A program made the translations under genes and the position numbers. Positions 11,969 through 23,084 of a stretch of 64,000 nucleotides of DNA are shown piece after piece (positions within the stretch are counted from its first letter, which is position 1; the number at the start of each line of letters is the position of its first letter). The DNA lies in the NCBI GenBank assembly GCA_021018815.1, contig JAITYX010000128.1, forward strand, positions 62,001 through 126,000, in the 5' to 3' direction. Source of the stretch: Talinum fruticosum. Lineage: Eukaryota > Streptophyta > Magnoliopsida > Caryophyllales > Talinaceae. Below the pieces are notes generated by a model. It worked only from the letters and a program-made list of their open reading frames with translations. It was not told the origin of the DNA and made no database searches.

Positions 11969-12900
11969 AGTACGCATTACTTTTAATCATCTTCCGGTTG
12001 GCTTCAGCTATCGCTCGCGCAAGTAATTAAGACAATGAAAATATCGAGTGCATAAGACTTAAATCGAAAATAGTTATATATATCACCGATAATTTCTTCC
12101 TTTTGATATCAATTCAACAACGAAAATATTAGTGCATAAGACAATTCCCCTCTCATTGTCCTCTAGATCCGCCCTTCTCAAGTATATCTCACTACTTACA
12201 TTTATAGAAAACCAACATCACCCTATTTTTATATGAGATTGTCTATAAATATTGAATGAAGTTGCATACTATTCAAACCCTCTATTTTCTCCTTAGAGCT
12301 ACCCATTAACTTTTTATACAATCATTGATGATGTAGTATCAAAAGAGGTATCAAAGTAATAAAATTACCATGTATTCCGGAGAGGTGACATGTGATTTAA
12401 ATGATCTCCGAGTCCTCCTCGGTAATACAATTGTAGACCTTCCAGGATCTACCTTCTTGTTTTATCTACTTTGTTTTGTAGACCCATATAGCGGCAATGC
12501 GATATTTAAAGTCTCTAAACTTTTTTCCACGACGTGAGGGTCTTGTTTCATGAAAGGGATCTTAGATTCATTAACGTTCAAGTTGAACATTTTCTGAAAC
12601 ACAAGAACGATATGCATTGGTACATATATATTAACCATTTACAATATAATTTGCAATAGTAAGTTGGAATGTAGTTCATTTAACTTAATATCGTTTCAAA
12701 GGTTGTCCTTAATGGAATCGGGGACATTGGTCTATTTTTTGTAGTTGATGTTCACATAAGAGCAGAGTTCGCTGCACTAACGTTGCTCATAAAGGGAGCT
12801 TTATTATCACCTACAACATTTCCGTGCTTATTAAAATTGACCCTTTAAGGATGGTTGGATCGTCTCTATTCCGGACCAACTTCTCCTTGTTCATCATAAT
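11969..12900 (-). pseudogene. CACTA (Ptta/En-Spm) transposase, N-terminal part
   Basis: Minus-strand fragments right of the Gypsy continue the gene whose 3' half is at 1,150-3,660. At about 12,760-12,850 the frame FNKHGNVVGDNKAPFMSNV fits the Ptta start motif (FNKYGQPVG-x-NATKF-x2-LG). At 12,690-12,760 a second frame reads NVPDSIKDNL, matching the conserved VP-x-DLK-x2-LW region. At 12,400-12,600 a MFNLNVNESK then QDPHVVEKSLETL stretch follows, probably after an intron. At 11,970-12,060 AIAEANRKMIKSNA matches the family's N-x-ENR-x-K motif, directly upstream of the YGGYAKLEERL motif on the other side of the Gypsy. Stops and frame changes show decay. This domain is thought to bind element ends. 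Confidence 0.65.
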
Positions 12901-13554
12901 TCGCCCCTCGATTTTTTTGTACTTTTGGAAGAATCCATTTTATACTTGGAAGCAATTATACGAATCTTGATAAATGAACATGTACAACAATTTTCATATT
13001 CTATCCATTCACATTCCTCAATTATGATATTAATTTACAAATTTTCTCTAAAACACCGCAAAAATATAAGACTCCTAAATTACACTTTTGAGTTTAGATC
13101 TGAAATTGGAAAGCACTATCTACAGTTTCGAGTTTCATGAAAATGCCGAAAATGACAAGGCAAAAAATAATTGAATTAAAAACCTGAAATGGTATTCAGG
13201 GCAAAATGCTAAAGATGAAGAGAAAGAGACAAACCTGGTGGTGCCTGGAAATAAAAGTCGGCGAGAGAGGTGCAGCCACGCGGAGAGAGTGAGGTCGAAA
13301 GAGAAGTCGGCGAGAAAGTGGTGCAGCCACAACCGAAAACGCAGAGAGAGTGAGTGGGGGAATGCAACCATGATCGAAAACTGCAGAGAGAATGAGTGGG
13401 AAGCTAATGGAAACCACCAAGCAACCGCGGAGAGAAAAGCAACCGAAGAGAGAGAGTGTGTGTGTGGGACTGAAATGAGAGTGAGATGCCGAGGGTTTTT
13501 GTGCCGAACTTTAGACTACGGTTCACTACCAAGAACCATGGTCTAAGTTTTAAT
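12901..13554 (-). other. 5' leader region of the CACTA element
   Basis: Sequence between the transposase start and the element terminus. 13,135-13,546 is more GC-rich, and its minus strand has overlapping open frames rich in Ser, Leu and Phe that run through CT-rich DNA. This looks like an untranslated leader or first exon, but no domain or convincing start is visible. The plus-strand frame at 13,238-13,546 is its low-complexity shadow. Confidence 0.35.
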
Positions 13555-13697
13555 GGAAACTTTAGACGACAGTTCTTATGTTAAACTGTCATCCTATATA
13601 CATTAAAAACCACATTTTTTAATGAAAATTCCACCAGTTCATTTTTAATAACGGTTTATCCTTTTAACCGTCGTTAAAAGTGGTTCATGTGGTAGTG
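13555..13697 (-). repeat. CACTA element terminus with subterminal repeats
   Basis: Read on minus from 13,697 the sequence begins CACTACCACATGAACCAC, the CACTA start that names this superfamily. Subterminal repeats follow as variants of AACGACGGTT, AACTGTCGTC and related motifs on both strands (13,502-13,690). The next three bases outside, TGT (13,698-13,700), would be the 3-bp target duplication; its partner is not visible in the window. The end is correctly placed as the 5' end of the minus-strand transposase gene. Confidence 0.6.
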
Positions 13698-13700
13698 TGT

Positions 13701-14755
13701 GTTCAGCTATGTGGGATTTTTTTATTGGAAGAGGAAAAACTAGGACCCGGGCACTATCTAATTTCAATATATTCCTTTCTGGAATTTCTAGGTCTGATTC
13801 CTTTCTTTCTTTAAAGATCTTCCCTTTTCTTGTTTGTTTTGCTTTTCTCTCTCGTGCGTTTTTTTGTGTGGTTTTTGCTAGTGATTTTGTGGTTTAACTC
13901 ACAATGTCAAATTGTTGATCTTCCAATTTCTAGCTGTTCATTTTGCTGAAAATTAAATCAAATATGCATGTTTGACAATTGCATTGGCACAATTGAAAGT
14001 TCACAATACAACATTTCAATCAGACAAACAAGGCTTGTTGGCCTCTGCCTCTGATAATGATACTGTGAAGTGTGAACCTTAATCAACAAAAAATAGTAGC
14101 CTATGAGTAACAAAAGGAAGCATATCTTATAGGAAGCATTACAAAAAGGAAGCAGGAAGTCGCTTGATAAAAGGAAGCATATCTTAAGTACATAAAACAA
14201 TTAAAAGTCCCATTTGTTCAGCGTGGCAAATCAAATTTGACAGCAAGATAGATCAGTTTATAGTACCACACATGAAAATTTCCACAGACTGTCATAAAGC
14301 AAAAGGATCAATTTGGTGAGTTCTCTCAGACATCTCATGGAACACCTTGTCATCGCTGACCATACACTTTGTACACAGGAAAGTTGCCACACAACAAGAA
14401 AGAATGCGCACTGCTGTGAACTAAGCAAACTGTTCGGTGCTCATCAATGGCAGATTGGACATGGGCAAAAATATAGACATCCCCATGTCTCCTCTCTCTC
14501 TCGGACTACTAAATTAGAAGCAAATTCTGAGTGGTAAAACCGGGATGGAAGGAAAGAAAGAAATGAGAGAGAAAAAAAAAGAATTGGTTTCCCCGAAAAA
14601 CACAGCAAAACACTTACATTGAAGAGAAAATTCATAAATTAGCAATACCCATCTCAAAAATAAGCAACAGTTCGATCAAATGCACTAAATTCAACTAAAA
14701 CATCTGAATATTGAACTTCAACACTAACGGAAAATTAGCAAAAATTTGCTCAAAC
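13701..14755. other. Spacer with no supported gene
   Basis: AT-rich DNA. On minus, 14,290-14,400 has a short open stretch (CTKCMVSDDKVFHEMSERTH), a plausible exon-like piece, but I do not recognise it and there is no clear splicing context. If the first exon at 14,761-14,833 is real, later exons and 3' UTR would fall here. Confidence 0.3.
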
Positions 14756-14760
14756 CTAAC

Positions 14761-14990
14761 CTGAAGAGAAGGCGACGGAAGATGAGATGTATGGAAGAGC
14801 AATAGTAAAAACTCTTAGAAGAGATGCCGCCATGACGGTGGCGGAAGGGCTTACGGCTCCAGTAACAGTGGCGAGATGGAGGAAGAGTGACGGAGAGAGA
14901 GGGAGAGTAGGGGAGGGGGAGGTGGAGGAAGAGCGAGATGGAGAGAGAGAGAGATTAGAGCTAGGCAACAAATATTACACTTTGACCCTT
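14761..14990 (-). CDS. Possible first exon of an unidentified minus-strand gene
   Basis: On minus a CT-rich leader (14,990-14,840) leads to an ATG at 14,833 in a good plant context (ACCGTCATGGCGGC). The frame encodes MAASLLRVFTIALPY then ISSSVAFSSG and meets a consensus splice donor, CTTCAG|GTTAGG, at 14,761/14,760. The Ala/Ser/Arg-rich start without acidic residues would suit an organelle-targeting presequence. The downstream exons are not recognised, so the product is unknown and the exon could be a chance assembly. Upstream, 14,980-15,060 is compatible with promoter DNA but shows no clear TATA box. Confidence 0.35.
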
Positions 14991-14999
14991 TTTTATGAT

Positions 15000-17140
15000 C
15001 TGCTAATGACCCTCTAATGGCCCACTTTTAAGTGACCTATCAAGGCCCGACCCTTTCATTAATAAAATGAATTTTGACCCTCTTTTTTTTAACCGACCCT
15101 GCTGGCCCAATGGAGCCCCGCCTATTGCCCAACTTTATTCACTTCTTAAATATACCTATGAACATTTGGTGTTCAACCAATAATATCCCCTCAAATTCAT
15201 CACATCCATTATAAAACTATCAAAGTACCATCTAATTCCTTAAATAAATAATCAGCGAAAAAAATTCCTTCAACAAATACTTATCATCATAATTAACAAA
15301 AAAAAATCAAACAATAAGTACCACTGTACTAACTTCCTAACCACCCTCATATACACTGTCTGTTTAGGGATGATCGGTTCCGTGTATCCTATCCTAAAAT
15401 TAGGAATCTAAATCTCACCCTATTTGATAGGTTCTTGAATTTTAGAAATCGAATCGGAATCTCGGGATTCAATTCCTGAATTTTAGGAACCTTAACCCGA
15501 ACCTTAAAAATTTTTACAAAAAGAAACTTTAAGCCCTTAAAAATTATATATTTTTGAATTAATTACATTTTAAGCATTAATAATTAGCAAGTTAATTTTT
15601 TACAGGGAAGAGTTAGAGGAGAACTTAAAACTCATAGGCAAAAGGAAACAAGAAGCAAAACATCAATTTTTACTTCTTTTTGCATTTAAAGAGTAAATAT
15701 CACGAAGCACAAACTAATTGAATCCGAAATTTCACGGGCTTCATATTTACAAAGTGAAAAGTGAAAATCATGAAAAAATTATTTGTGTTTAACATTTCCA
15801 GGTTCCAGTTCCAAAGTTTGATTTTTAGAATCTGAACTGGAACATGTTTAACATGTTGCTAAATTTTAGGAACAACGGTTCGGATTTCGGAACCTTACTC
15901 ATTTGACCGGTTTCGGTTCGGTTTCGAATACCCATTAGTCGTGCTCACCAATATCTCTGTTGTTTGTCTCACCCCTATGTCTGTTGTTTGTCTCTTCATG
16001 TCTCTTTCCTTTGTTTTACTTCCCCAAGAATTTCAAGTCAATGAGGAGAGAGGAAAGGACGACATCTCTCCCCCAATCCTTCAATAGAAGATTCTATGAA
16101 CGTTGTACGCTTGAGATAGAATTGGACCAATTTACAGCAAATTGCAGAACAAAATGAAGGTCGGATGATCTACCCAAGGCCATAGTGATGAAGAGAAATG
16201 CTCTCTCTCTCTCTCTCTCTCTCCATAGCTAGGGTTTAGATTTAAGGAATCAGGAAGAAAGAGGGTCGATGGGAAAGACGCTGAGAGGTCTGAATTAGTC
16301 GAGGCTCGGGACAAGATAATGACAATAGATCATTTTCTCGAAATTTTCCCCACTGGTTTAAGATGAAAATTAAATTATATCTCATTTTCCTTCATATTTT
16401 TTTATCCTTGTAATTTCTATAATTCAAACATGGGGAAAGTTTTTATTTTCAGAAAAAATTTCCTTTCCGTCAAATTTTTCAAAGTTCAAACGGAGCCTTA
16501 TGCAATAATCTCACCAAAAGGGGGAGGGAGAAAGGTTTTATGCTATAATCAGATAGATCATATTTCTGGTTCCCTGACATCACAAGCAAATATAGTTAAA
16601 GCTCTTCGAAATTCCCTTGATCCCATGTCGGAAAACAATGTACTGTTAAATACTAGTAACTGAACTTAACACTCCCAGAATCATCACAAACACAAAATAA
16701 AAATCGTTTTCAGACCACCCACATCAATATGGATTCCGCGTTTTGAGTAATAATTCATACATATGTTGTTACTTTTTTTTTTCCTCAACCGATGCTAAAG
16801 ACTTTATTAATTAAGTTAAGATCACTCACATTTAATTATATTACCTTTGCTGGATACACCTTAATCTTGATGTTTTAAAAAATGCAAAAGATGATAGAAC
16901 CCTTATGATTTTCGGAGCCAGCATTTACTGCTTTATTTTGTACAACTTTTTTTCTTTCGTACTTCATCAAATAAATCATATTTTAGAGCAGTAAGGAAAT
17001 TCAACCCATTACACATACATTAAGCAAACTAGTTGTAGACTTATAGAACATCGATTGAAGGGATTAAACTTCCACAAAGTTACACCCAAGAGAATGTAAC
17101 TCATTATTAAAGGCTAATGACACATTTCAACTTCCAGTTC
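15000..17140. other. AT-rich spacer with a MITE-like repeat and a CT microsatellite
   Basis: 15,365-15,955 has loosely inverted, repetitive GGTTCCG/GAACCGAAACCGG-type text at both ends (GATGATCGGTTCCGTG and CGGTTCGGTTTCGAATACCC), typical of hAT-like MITEs, but exact ends are not clear. 16,201-16,224 is a (CT)n microsatellite. 16,780-17,140 is the downstream flank of the germin-like gene. No coding exon is supported. Confidence 0.35.
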
Positions 17141-17146
17141 TTTAGG

Positions 17147-17706
17147 CTAGTACTGACCACTCTGGAATCGAGACTGAAGTATCTCGACCAAGTTCTCGTC
17201 TATGTCAAATGCCTTGGCAAGAACATCAACTGAAATCGGTGGCTGTGACCCAAAGACCGCATTAGCTATGGTGATCACACCGGGGTTCTGGCTGCTCAAC
17301 CCAGAAATCCCAACAGCAGGGTAGTTTCCGATGTTGAACTGAAAGTGAATCAGACCTTGAGGGAAAACAAAGACATCTCCCTTCCTGAGGACCTTAGCAA
17401 AGAGCTTGTTTCCGCCATTTGCTTGGTTGGAGGTCACAAAACCGACATAAAATGTGCCCTCTAAGACGGTAAAGACCTCAGAGGCACGAGGGTGTGTGTG
17501 GGGAGGGTTGAGCCCGTATGGTGCAAAGTCGAGCCTAGCCAGGGTTATCCCAAGGGTGTTCAAACCTGGGAGGGCTTTTGCATCAACAACAGTGGCAACG
17601 AAGCCTAGTTTGTTGTTAGTGTTCCCCGCAACGTCTAGGCCACTAAAGGTGAAGTCATCAGGTGTAGCTTCCATTGGATTCTTACAAAAGAGCCCGTTCA
17701 CAAAGA
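17147..17706 (-). CDS. Germin-like protein, subfamily 1 (exon 2; exon 1 not found)
   Basis: Encodes the mature cupin of a secreted, apoplastic, manganese-binding germin-like protein; relatives act as superoxide dismutases or oxalate oxidases. Germin box A reads [17 protein letters not shown], with metal ligands His77, His79 and Glu84; box [13 protein letters not shown], supplies the fourth ligand, His128. The RGD-like site is KGD, and box C reads [14 protein letters not shown]. The start [11 protein letters not shown] matches exon 2 of subfamily 1, and a splice acceptor (TTTTATTGACAG) sits just upstream at 17,707. The frame stays open to a Met at 17,728 inside the presumed intron. The usual first exon, with signal peptide and DFCVAD motif, is not visible in the next 400 bases, so this is either a gene with a distant exon 1 or a 5'-truncated pseudogene. 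All four ligands and the C-terminus are intact. Residue numbers count from the Met at 17,728. Confidence 0.88.
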
Positions 17707-18550
17707 CTGTCAATAAAACAGTAGACATTAGTACTTGTAATTAAGTCGGAAATTAATTTCATGAAAATAGCAAGAAAAAAACTACCAGTGATAGTCTTAG
17801 GGGTAGAAAATGTACGTACCCCCAGCAATAGGTTCATTCACCCCAACATTGCACCAAATGCCCTTGCCCAGCCAACCAGTGCACACACGTGCGAATGTGG
17901 TTGTCCAAATCTTTCCCTTACTTGGTTATTCAAAAGTAGGAGAGAGCGAGTCTTATAAAACTCACTTTTCCCATATTAAAAGTTCCATTTCCTCTTCTCT
18001 TCTTACAAATTAAAACCTCTTTGAGACTTTTCAAATAAAATTTTTAAATTAACTCCAAAACATTTGTTAGTATTGCGATATTTAATCTTAAAAATTCTTC
18101 ATGAATTTGCTAAAACGAAGATTATAAAAATCTGAATCATGAATGTTTCAAAAGGTGAAATACAGGTCATACAAGATAATCTGGTAATGGTCAAATTACT
18201 GAGCTTAATTATGATTTTTTGAGGGATAATGACTAACAAGTATATACCCATTATCCACATAATGGTTAGCCGCCTTTGGCGTGTCCTTGCAATTGACATC
18301 GTGCTTGTTTAAATTAAACTATCATGTGATTTTGAGGGATGGTCATTGGGAGAAAGTTGAGACTTGACTGTCCTGCTTCTAATATTTTAGAGTTTATTAC
18401 ATGATTCTTGATGCAGCTCTTCATTTGTAGCACTACTAATATGCATGTGTGAGATAAGGTTCGGTCATGAAAAATATCTAGCTAGGGTAGTACACTATTC
18501 ATAGTTACTATTCTTTAGCCCTCTTCTTCTTAATTTTAAGTCGCTTTAAA
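17707..18550. other. Upstream flank of the germin-like gene
   Basis: Minus-strand upstream DNA of the 17.1-kb gene. A TATA-like TTTTATAAGACTC lies at about 17,948-17,960 (minus), followed by a moderately GC-rich stretch (17,820-17,930) that ends in a donor-like GGGTACGT. That stretch has no signal-peptide frame. 18,020-18,540 is AT-rich with nothing recognisable. Confidence 0.35.
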
Positions 18551-18577
18551 TTTAAAATTTATAACTTCTAATTAGGA

Positions 18578-19195
18578 ATAAAATTTAATTAGCGACGGAA
18601 ATAAATTTCGTCGCTATTTTAGTCATTAGCGACGGACATAACGATGGAAATGGAAAAATTAGCGACGCATTTATGAAAAAAAATTTTTAATTAAGATATT
18701 TTTTTATTAGCGACCTGATTCCGTCGCTATGTCTAATTTTTAAAATTTTTTTTTATTTAGCTGATTCCGTCGCTAAATGTAATTTTTAATTTTTTTTATT
18801 AGCTACTGAATTAGTCCGTCGCTAATTCAAAATTTTTAAAATCTTAAATTTGCCGCCTACTTTAATTTGAAAAATATAAAATTTTTCAAATTTGAATTAG
18901 CCACGGAAAATTCCGTCGCTAATCCAAAATTTTCAAAATTTAAATTTTCCTCCTATTTCATTTTTCAAATATATAAAATTTTTAAATTTTTAGTTGGCGA
19001 AGGACCGGTCCGTCGTCGATTCCATCGCTAACTCAAAATTTAAAAAAATTTACGTTGGCGGACTATTTAATTTTCTTCAGTTTTAAAATTTAAAAATTTT
19101 TTAATTAGCGACGGATTGATTCCGTCGCTAACTAAATTTTTAAATAGCAACGGATGCAGTCTGTCGCTAATCCGTCGCTATTTTGGAAATAAAAT
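18578..19195. repeat. Non-autonomous element rich in TTAGCGACGGAA/TTCCGTCGCTAA palindromes
   Basis: The 10-base motif TAGCGACGGA and its complement TCCGTCGCTA occur over a dozen times in both orientations across about 600 bp, separated by AT-rich spacers (TTTTTAAAATTT). Pairs such as AGCGACGGAAATAAATTTCG followed by TCGCTA can fold as hairpins. This looks like the subterminal repeats of a CACTA-type non-autonomous element. No transposase or clear ends are seen. Confidence 0.5.
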
Positions 19196-19274
19196 CCGGA
19201 CTTCAACGAGACTTGGCAAACATGAGGAGTGATAGATTGAGAATCGAAAGAAGTGAGAGTGTACCCTTTACTCT

Positions 19275-20425
19275 ACAAGGATTTGAGGTAATTTTTTAAT
19301 TTTATTAATATTTTCATACCAAAGTTTTAAAAAATATAATAATTTATTTAAATTTCTATTATTTTAAAGTCAATTGCTACAATATGAACCTTTTTATGAG
19401 CAATTATGGGAAATGTATAACTAAGTATAATTTTTTCACATTAGGGAGGATTGTTACCGATAAATAAAATATCAGGATTCCTTTTCATTCTTGTCAAATA
19501 GCAATATGAATTACATTCTACATAAAAAAATAAAAATTTGTTGGTCTCATTAAAATTAAAATTGTTGATTTTTCATAAATTTGTATACTTACTTTTTCAA
19601 TAATGCTTTTCTTAATTACTTATTTATGACATATAAATAATTATTAGCAACATTTTAGAACTTTTGGTAGTTGGATATTCTTTTTTAATATAATTTAATT
19701 ATTTATCATATTTTTTTTTTGTGTGCATGACAAACTATGTTTATTTTTCTATTTATACCATCATTAATTATCCACTATATATCACCCTACATGACAACAA
19801 TCCTATGTGTCATTCATACATGAACTCTACCCAACTTTTAAATACACTAACTCTATACCCCTTGCTATGCAAGGGTTTGAGTAAAAAAAAAAATTAAGTT
19901 TTGAAAAACTTTTATATAAATTTTATAAAATATACTTAAATTATGTTAAAGTATTCACCATTATAAATTTATTTGTTACTATACAAATTTTCTTAATGAA
20001 TAATTATGGGAATTATAATTAGTTATAATGTTCTTTATATTAATTATACTTTTTTTTTGGTGCGGATTCCTTTGCATCTTTGTTAAATAGTGATATGAAG
20101 TATATTATTTATCTATGAATAATTTAAATCCTTTGGCTTCATTATTACTGTGTTGTTTGTTCTTCAAAAATTTGTACAATTCTATTCCTAATAATCATGT
20201 GAATTATTTGTTTATGACATGTAAATTATCATTAGTATTATAACTATTTTTAGTAATTGAATAGTCTTTTTAAAATATTATAACTTAACAATTTATCTTA
20301 TTAATATTTTTTCTATGGCTAATTAAATATATTTATGTTGCTATTTATATGGGTCATTAATGATCTATTATATGGCAGTCTTATGTGTCATTCATACATG
20401 AATCCTACCCAACTTTTGATAAAGG
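19275..20425 (+). repeat. Diverged tandem duplication, two units of about 560 bp
   Basis: Unit 1 (about 19,275-19,850) and unit 2 (about 19,870-20,425) share, in the same order: TTTTTATGAGCAATTATGGG versus TTAATGAATAATTATGGGAA; GGATTCCTTTTCATTCTTGT versus GGATTCCTTTGCATCTTTGT; GTGTCATTCATACATGAACT versus GTGTCATTCATACATGAATC, each followed by CTACCCAACTTTT. No coding potential. 20,430-20,815 is featureless AT-rich DNA. Confidence 0.6.
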
Positions 20426-20815
20426 GTATTAATTAATTTTATTTTTATAATTATTTATTTTTAATTAATTTATACCAATAAAAATTATTAATAAATTAAA
20501 AGAATATAAGTAGATATACATATCTTTAAATAGTTAATATAAAAATATATCTTTTAATTTTTTTATAATTTTCTTTATTGTGTGGGAATAGGAATAGTCA
20601 TTACTACTGGGAGTAAATCGATTACGGTACATTAATGATATTGTAAATAAGTATGACTATTAATAAATTACACAATAAATTAAATATAAAATCATTTAAC
20701 TCATTAAAAACATGTAACTTACACATCCATTGAAGGTATAGAAATTCAAGAGTTCAAGAGAGCAAATATTAATATTAATAATTTATATTAGTCATGCTAA
20801 TAATATTTATGTTAA

Positions 20816-21279
20816 TTATATTTCGTGACGCCTTGTCGGGAGGGCACTTGGCTGCTTAGGAGCAAACGCAGTTGGTGCCTCGGTTGGTTGTTCCGGGGCT
20901 ACATGGGAAGGCATCCCGCCCGAGAAGTAGCCAACAGGCTGACCTCCCCAAGGGGTTGTGCCATATCCATGAGTCGGGCGCAGTGGAAGGGCATGATTAG
21001 CATGCGTTGTTCCATGGTGGCTCGCACTTGTTCTTGCAGCTTGTTGTGCGACAGTCATTTTAAGGGCCTCTATTAGGTTCCGGAGAGCCCCTAGGGTGAC
21101 GTACCCCTCGGCTAAGTGTGGCGGTTGCCGGTAGACCGCCGAGACGATTCCGCATCTTCGGCTTGAGGAGCGTCGCGGAATTGGCCCCCGTAGGTATTGA
21201 ACAATGAGGGTGAGGGACTCGGTGGGTTGTTCGTGTCGCGAGTCCTCTTGGATTGAGATCGAGTGCCACCGGCGACCAT
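20816..21279 (-). pseudogene. Start of a Gypsy gag, truncated
   Basis: A short frame begins at an ATG (21,279) 13 bases inside the primer-binding site (MVAGGTRSQSKRTRDTNN..., Ser/Pro/Arg-rich and disordered) and stops near 21,114. Overlapping open frames continue to 20,816, where the sequence switches abruptly to AT-rich DNA. The GC content is far above the surroundings. An N-terminal disordered segment is usual for Gypsy gags with this type of primer-binding site; the capsid domain and pol are missing. Confidence 0.5.
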
Positions 21280-21291
21280 ATGCTACCTTTC

Positions 21292-21309
21292 TCCCCACAG
21301 ACGGCGCCA
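21292..21309 (-). promoter_or_regulatory. Primer-binding site of the truncated Gypsy element
   Basis: Minus strand reads TGGCGCCGTCTGTGGGGA, a classic plant Gypsy primer-binding site, three bases from the LTR end at 21,313. Confidence 0.8.
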
Positions 21310-21312
21310 AAC

Positions 21313-22022
21313 TGTTTCCGGAGAAAATTGAGTTGATGATGTGGATTGATGATTCGGAGAGAGGAAGGATTTACCGCTCCGATTCCGAGGACGTGGCACG
21401 GTCGATCCGAGTCCGAGTGGCGACCGCTTGAACCCGCAAAAGGCGAAGCCCCGGGTGGTGGATCCCGGGAACACCCTCCGACGCTCAAGTTAGTAGTGAA
21501 CTAAGTTGAATGGATCGAGGAGATCTTCCTCGATGTGTGTGGGGGATTCCTTGGGAGTCGAGAAGTTTTCCAAAGATGGAAGTTCTCGGGATGAGTGTGG
21601 ATGAACGTTGATGAACGTTGATGAATGTGGATGAGTGTTGAGAGCTTAGGAGCTTGAGAGCTTGAATTCTTAGAAAGATGAGATTTCTTCTCCAATGAAC
21701 ATAACATGCCTTGGGATTGAGGAAAGATGGGTATTTATAGGGGATTTTAAAGGGGTAAAACAGATACTTTACCACGGTTTAAGGGAAACCCTAACCCTAG
21801 TGGGCTTTGGGATTTTACCTGGCCCGTTAAGGGTTATCTTGGGCCGATTCCTCCCTTATCCGACCAATTAGGCTCGGTTGGTCGGTGACGTGGCGGGTGA
21901 GCTGGAATTGTCCGGAAATACCCGAATCAATTATATTCCCAATATAATGTAACGATGAGCTTATTATAAAGTTATAAACGAGTTTACATAAGGGTGATAG
22001 TGCCTTATTAACCACTTTTAGC
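21313..22022 (-). repeat. LTR of the truncated Gypsy element, with promoter
   Basis: Lies directly upstream (minus) of the primer-binding site and starts TGTTTCCGG on plus at 21,313. The far end is probably near 22,022 (TTTTAGCA), giving about 710 bp, but no second LTR is present to confirm it. A TATA box, CTATAAATACCC on minus, lies at about 21,728-21,741. A short tandem repeat of GATGAACGTT units occurs at 21,596-21,640. The element is an LTR plus the first 500 bp; the remainder is absent. Confidence 0.65.
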
Positions 22023-23080
22023 AATATTTAATACTGAAATTTCCTTTGGCTATGCCTACCAATGACTTAGCATATGTGCTTTTGCTTCATTTTATTGTCA
22101 TAATTTAATAATAGTTAATAATAGATATGTCTAAAGCTGACCCAATCCGAACCATTAAAAAATTGACGTATTGAACACAATTTTCTCAATTTGAACCTGA
22201 AAAACTTATAAATTAGTGGGTTAAATTTGACCCAAACCCGTTCCACCTGTTGGTTCAAAGTAACAAAAATAAGAATTTTAATTTTGTATGTTGATTGAAT
22301 ATTTTATGCATATTATATGATTTTCTTTTTACTTTATCACTCATTTAGTAAATTATAATTTCTTGATAGATTGGCCGGTAGAGTTTGAATATATTAGTAA
22401 TTATATCAAGAAAGATTCTATTTCAAATGAATATAAATAGGTTTTTCCGTCGCTCTAATTTGTCCGGTAGAGTTTTCTTAGAGCGACGGTTAGAAAAACC
22501 GTTAAATCTATACCATTTAAATAATTTTGAACATATTTTAAGTAGCATTGGTAAAATTTCGTCCGATCCGATTACTCTAATTTGTCCGACCGAAAAAATT
22601 AGATCTAGGTACAACTTTTTGTCCGAATTTTAAATTCGAACATAAAATTTTCATATTTCTATTGTTCGAACCCGATGTTAACATGAATTTACGTTTGTTC
22701 GAATTGTTCGACCTGGAAAAATCCGAATATCTGACCAAAAATTTCATCCGAATATCGACCCGATTTCAACTCGAATCCAAATTTTTGTTAGCACTAATTT
22801 AAAGGCAGTCGAGAACTGTGCTGATCCTAATTTATATTGCAATATACATCTATATTTAATCTAAACACATGGGTTTCCGGTTTTTTTAAAAATTTTTTAT
22901 TGAGTAACAGCGATCTCCGCTGTTGTTTGAATTTTTGTTTTAATTATTTTTTGTGCGGGCGAGTTTGCATGGGTGAACTTTTGTGCAGTGCGACAAGTGC
23001 CGACAGTTTTATTTTGAATAATTATATTTTAGTGGTCTATTTACACCTGAGTGAAAGTACAATTGGAAATATAGCGAATT
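22023..23080. other. AT-rich DNA with repeat debris
   Basis: Contains the foldback-element half-copy listed separately (22,392-22,500). Between 22,550 and 22,790 GTTCGAA/TCCGAAT-type text recurs, resembling the ends of a hAT-like MITE. 22,830-23,080 holds nothing I can name. Confidence 0.3.
22392..22500 (+). repeat. Half-copy of the 39.9-kb foldback element
   Basis: About 110 bp from ATATTAGTAATTATATCAAG to TAGAGCGACGGTTAGAAAAA match the reverse complement of 39,882-39,990 with only a few differences. Only one arm of the inverted repeat is present here. Confidence 0.8.
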
Positions 23081-23084
23081 TTAG

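Noticed and set aside
13238..13546. 102-codon plus-strand frame
   Set aside because: Arg/Glu-rich shadow of CT-rich minus-strand leader DNA in the CACTA element; no domain and no splice context.
15365..15955. Well-defined hAT MITE
   Set aside because: Ends look loosely inverted and repetitive, but I could not fix borders or an 8-bp duplication, so it is mentioned only within the spacer entry.
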